From Desulfobacterales bacterium (GTDB lineage Bacteria > Desulfobacterota > Desulfobacteria > Desulfobacterales > UBA11574), in the NCBI GenBank assembly GCA_022340885.1, contig JAJDND010000015.1, forward strand, positions 1 through 53,390: a stretch of DNA of 53,390 nt, written 5' to 3'. Within the stretch, counting starts at the first letter, position 1, and each line of letters starts with the position of its first letter. Below the pieces are notes generated by a model. The model had not been told where the DNA came from and did no database searches. It worked only from the letters and a program-made list of their open reading frames with translations. Made by a program: the position numbers and the translations under genes. Shown piece by piece: positions 51,251 through 53,390 of the stretch.

Positions 51251-52144
51251 ATGGCAGGATATAATATTCCGGATACGGATTATATGGTGTCCGGGCATGT
51301 GGGATGTCCCGGATGCGGTGCAACCATCGCAATGAAATTTGCGTTGAAAGCAATGGGTGAAAAAACCATGGTGGTGATTCCGGCCTGCTGCTGGGGCGTC
51401 ATCGCCGGACCTTATCCCCAATCGTCCCTCAAGGTGCCGATTCTTCAGACCGCCTTTGCCACAGCGGGGGCGACCGCCAGCGGCTTGAGGGCGGCGCTGG
51501 ATATGAAGGGAGATTCCGAAACCACGGTCATGGCATGGGCCGGTGATGGCGGAACCTTCGATATCGGGATACAGGCCTTGAGCGGCGCGGTGGAACGCAA
51601 TGAAGATTTCATTTATGTCTGTTACGACAATGAGGCTTATATGAATACCGGTGTACAGCGAAGTTCCGCCACGCCTTTCGGCTCGCGTACGACCACGACG
51701 CCGGGAAAAGGGTGGAAAAAGAACCGGAAGAAAAACATGGTTGAGATACTTGCCGCCCACCGCATCCCTTATGCCGCCACCGCCAGTATCGCCTATCCGG
51801 AAGATATGATCCGAAAGTTCGATAAAGCCCGGCGCATGAAAGGCGGAACAAGATTTATTCATGTATTTGCCACCTGTCCGACAGGATGGCGCATCCCATC
51901 GGAAATGTCCGTCAAAATCGCCCGGCTTGCGGTCCAGTCCAATGTTTTCCCCTTGTATGAAGTTGAAAACGGCGTAAAATATACGATCAATGTGGAAGGG
52001 AGTCGGCCGGTAGCGGATTATTTCAAGATCCAGGGCCGCTTTAAACATTTAACCGATGAAGATTTTGAAAAAATCCAAAATATGGTGGACAAAGATTGGG
52101 AGCTTTTACTGCGCAAAACATCCTATTTTGACAGGCTGACTTAA
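51251..52144 (+). CDS. 2-oxoacid:ferredoxin oxidoreductase, beta (TPP-binding) subunit
   Basis: A 297-residue subunit that binds thiamine diphosphate: AWAGDGGTFDIGIQALSGAVERNEDFIYVCYDNEAYMNTG is the GDG..N-type TPP/Mg2+ motif. HVGCPGCGATIAMKF carries [4Fe-4S]-linked cysteines typical of PorB. The ORF reaches upstream to 51224; GAGGGTGAGAAGA before ATG 51251 favours that start. It follows alpha by 89 bp and is followed by the GspA-like gene after 2 bp. Confidence 0.93.
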   Translation: MAGYNIPDTDYMVSGHVGCPGCGATIAMKFALKAMGEKTMVVIPACCWGVIAGPYPQSSLKVPILQTAFATAGATASGLRAALDMKGDSETTVMAWAGDGGTFDIGIQALSGAVERNEDFIYVCYDNEAYMNTGVQRSSATPFGSRTTTTPGKGWKKNRKKNMVEILAAHRIPYAATASIAYPEDMIRKFDKARRMKGGTRFIHVFATCPTGWRIPSEMSVKIARLAVQSNVFPLYEVENGVKYTINVEGSRPVADYFKIQGRFKHLTDEDFEKIQNMVDKDWELLLRKTSYFDRLT

Positions 52145-52146
52145 AA

Positions 52147-53390
52147 ATGTATAAATTTTTTTTCGGCTTTAGGGAAAACCCGTTCAAGCTCGTCCCGAAT
52201 CCCGCCTATCTCTTCTTGAGCAGGAGTCATGAAGAAGCCCTCGCCCACCTGACTTACGCCGTTTCCCAGGGTGAAGGGTTCATGGAAATCACCGGCGAGG
52301 TCGGAACCGGCAAGACGACCCTGTGCCGGGCCTTTCTCGAAAACCTGGACCGGGATACGACTGCGGCCTATATCTTTAACCCGAATCTCAATTCAGTGCA
52401 GCTCTTAAAATCCATTAATGATGAATTCGGCATCCCCTCGAATGCAAAGAACGTCAAAGACTTGATCGACACGCTGAACGCATTTCTTATCGAACAAAAA
52501 ACAAAGGGTAAAAAAACCATCCTTTTGATCGACGAGGCTCAGAATCTGACCAATGAAGTTTTGGAACAGTTGCGTTTGCTTTCCAACCTTGAAACCACCA
52601 AAGATAAGCTGCTGCACATCATACTGGTCGGTCAGCCGGAACTCGAAGAAAAACTCAATTCTTACGAACTCAGGCAACTGGAACAAAGAATATCCTTGAG
52701 TTGCCGGTTGATCCCCCTGAATCTCAAAGAAGTTCAAAACTATATTCAACATCGAATCCATGTCGCTTCCGAACAAACAGATATCCGTTTCGATGCGGCG
52801 GCCTACCGGTCGATTTATGAATATTCCCGGGGCGTTCCCCGGCTCATCAATATTGTCTGCGACCGTGCGCTTCTAACGGCATTCGGCCTTGATCAGCACA
52901 AAATTACAAAAGGCATCGTCGGGGCAGCCATCAAGGAACTCACGAACAGAGAAAACATGGATGGCAAGGGCTTTGGAACACGGAAAAAAGCGATGCTTTT
53001 CCTTTTTATCCTTTCCTTGATATGTGTGCTGCTGATTTTTTACCGATCCGGCTCCTTTGGAAACCTTAAGATATTGAATGGATTTGCAGTCAAAAAGCCC
53101 GACATCCGTTCTCGCGATTACACAGTGTATCCGGTTCCCGCCGATACGGTTCCCGCGCCGAATCCGCTCGTCCCGGCAGAAGAACGCCCCGATGCGAAAA
53201 AACAGGTTGCCGGCAACAGGTTGCCGGATCCCGAAAAAGCAACACCGGCCCCGGATTCTCCAAATCCAAAAGAAAAGATAACAGAAAGCGCTGCTGCCGC
53301 AACAACCGAAGCGCAGCCGGTCCGAAATTTGGCAAATACTCTTAAAACAATGAACAGGATCTCTTCAAGGCAAGCAGCCATTAAAGTTGC
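52147..53390 (+). CDS. GspA/ExeA-type AAA ATPase (3' end outside window)
   Basis: At least 414 residues; the frame is open to the window edge. N-terminal AAA ATPase: FGFRENPFKLVPNPAYLFLSRSHEEALAHL, Walker A GEVGTGKT (50-57), Walker B ILLIDEAQNLT, VGQPELEEKL, sensor SRGVPRLINIVCDRALL. One membrane helix (about 281-298), then a Pro/Ala-rich periplasmic part. This is the layout of GspA/ExeA, which with GspB helps insert the secretin across peptidoglycan. It starts only 2 bp after the POR beta stop, so it seems co-transcribed with that operon by position. The C-terminus, usually a peptidoglycan-binding domain, is not visible. Confidence 0.88.
   Translation, partial: MYKFFFGFRENPFKLVPNPAYLFLSRSHEEALAHLTYAVSQGEGFMEITGEVGTGKTTLCRAFLENLDRDTTAAYIFNPNLNSVQLLKSINDEFGIPSNAKNVKDLIDTLNAFLIEQKTKGKKTILLIDEAQNLTNEVLEQLRLLSNLETTKDKLLHIILVGQPELEEKLNSYELRQLEQRISLSCRLIPLNLKEVQNYIQHRIHVASEQTDIRFDAAAYRSIYEYSRGVPRLINIVCDRALLTAFGLDQHKITKGIVGAAIKELTNRENMDGKGFGTRKKAMLFLFILSLICVLLIFYRSGSFGNLKILNGFAVKKPDIRSRDYTVYPVPADTVPAPNPLVPAEERPDAKKQVAGNRLPDPEKATPAPDSPNPKEKITESAAAATTEAQPVRNLANTLKTMNRISSRQAAIKV

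Noticed and set aside
51215-52048. 277-residue minus-strand frame opposite POR beta
   Set aside because: Antisense to the well-supported beta subunit; His/Gly/Arg-rich shadow composition.
1-53390. CRISPR array, rRNA, tRNA or transposase genes
   Set aside because: No repeat-spacer pattern, no recognisable tRNA cloverleaf or rRNA sequence, and no transposase-like ORF were seen; short palindromes are the only mobile-like signals.

Overview
The window looks like a chromosomal segment of an anaerobic Gram-negative bacterium, most likely a Desulfobacterota (Desulfobacterales-type) member. This is inferred from the mix of genes: a full type II secretion system (T2SS) with GspN, a pyruvate/2-oxoacid:ferredoxin oxidoreductase (POR) operon, a short two-cluster ferredoxin, RNase J in a Gram-negative setting, a biotin-dependent propionyl/acyl-CoA carboxylase pair and two Slp lipoproteins. 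I see no rRNA, tRNA, CRISPR array, prophage or transposase gene. Species cannot be named from the sequence alone.

Layout. 1-524: the N-terminal part of a PilW-like prepilin (minus). 848-2443: Slp lipoprotein and the undecaprenyl-diphosphatase UppP, followed by a gene-free stretch with a strong promoter and a perfect terminator (candidate small RNA, about 2595-2736). 3000-8413: ALDH7-type aldehyde dehydrogenase, MgtE, an L,D-transpeptidase, then on the minus strand a cysteine hydrolase and an amidase with three C-terminal repeats. 8816-12240: a small membrane protein and an ECF-type nickel/cobalt transporter operon (CbiM, CbiN-like, CbiQ, CbiO with a His-rich tail) with an unusual leader. 12581-21431: amino-acid permease, acyl-CoA carboxylase beta and alpha chains, a second cysteine hydrolase, a DUF2971 protein, an internally deleted LysE relic, an alpha/beta hydrolase and a 3-hydroxyisobutyryl-CoA hydrolase-like protein. 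21526-25718: second Slp, a cluster of three small unknown or PilZ-like genes, a ferredoxin, a Ste24-type protease and a small conserved hypothetical. 25954-30509: PlsC, RNase J and FtsK. 30638-34585: two methyltransferases, a glycosyltransferase, a TPR protein and an exported YidD-domain protein. 34589-47289 (minus): gspF-G-H-I-J-K and gspL-M-N-C-D-E, split by a terminator-like hairpin and a new promoter. 47525-52144: POR gamma, a GltD-like flavoprotein fused to a ferredoxin domain, alpha and beta. 52147-end: a GspA/ExeA-type ATPase, cut by the window edge.

How it fits together. Much of the window serves the cell envelope: UppP, L,D-transpeptidase, amidase, PlsC, Slp, YidD, the T2SS and GspA. 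A second theme is anaerobic carbon and redox metabolism: POR, ferredoxin, acyl-CoA carboxylase, HIBCH-like hydrolase and aldehyde dehydrogenase. The nickel/cobalt importer could feed metalloenzymes not encoded here.

The most unusual signals are non-coding. A family of roughly 145-155 bp palindromic elements occurs in three full copies plus a remnant. In every full copy the terminal bases of the element form part of the stop codon of the adjacent gene, and two copies are flanked by a 3-bp direct duplication. Also notable are a second repeat family beginning CCCTGCAGCC, a candidate small RNA, and a three-half-site operator between pilW-like and slp.
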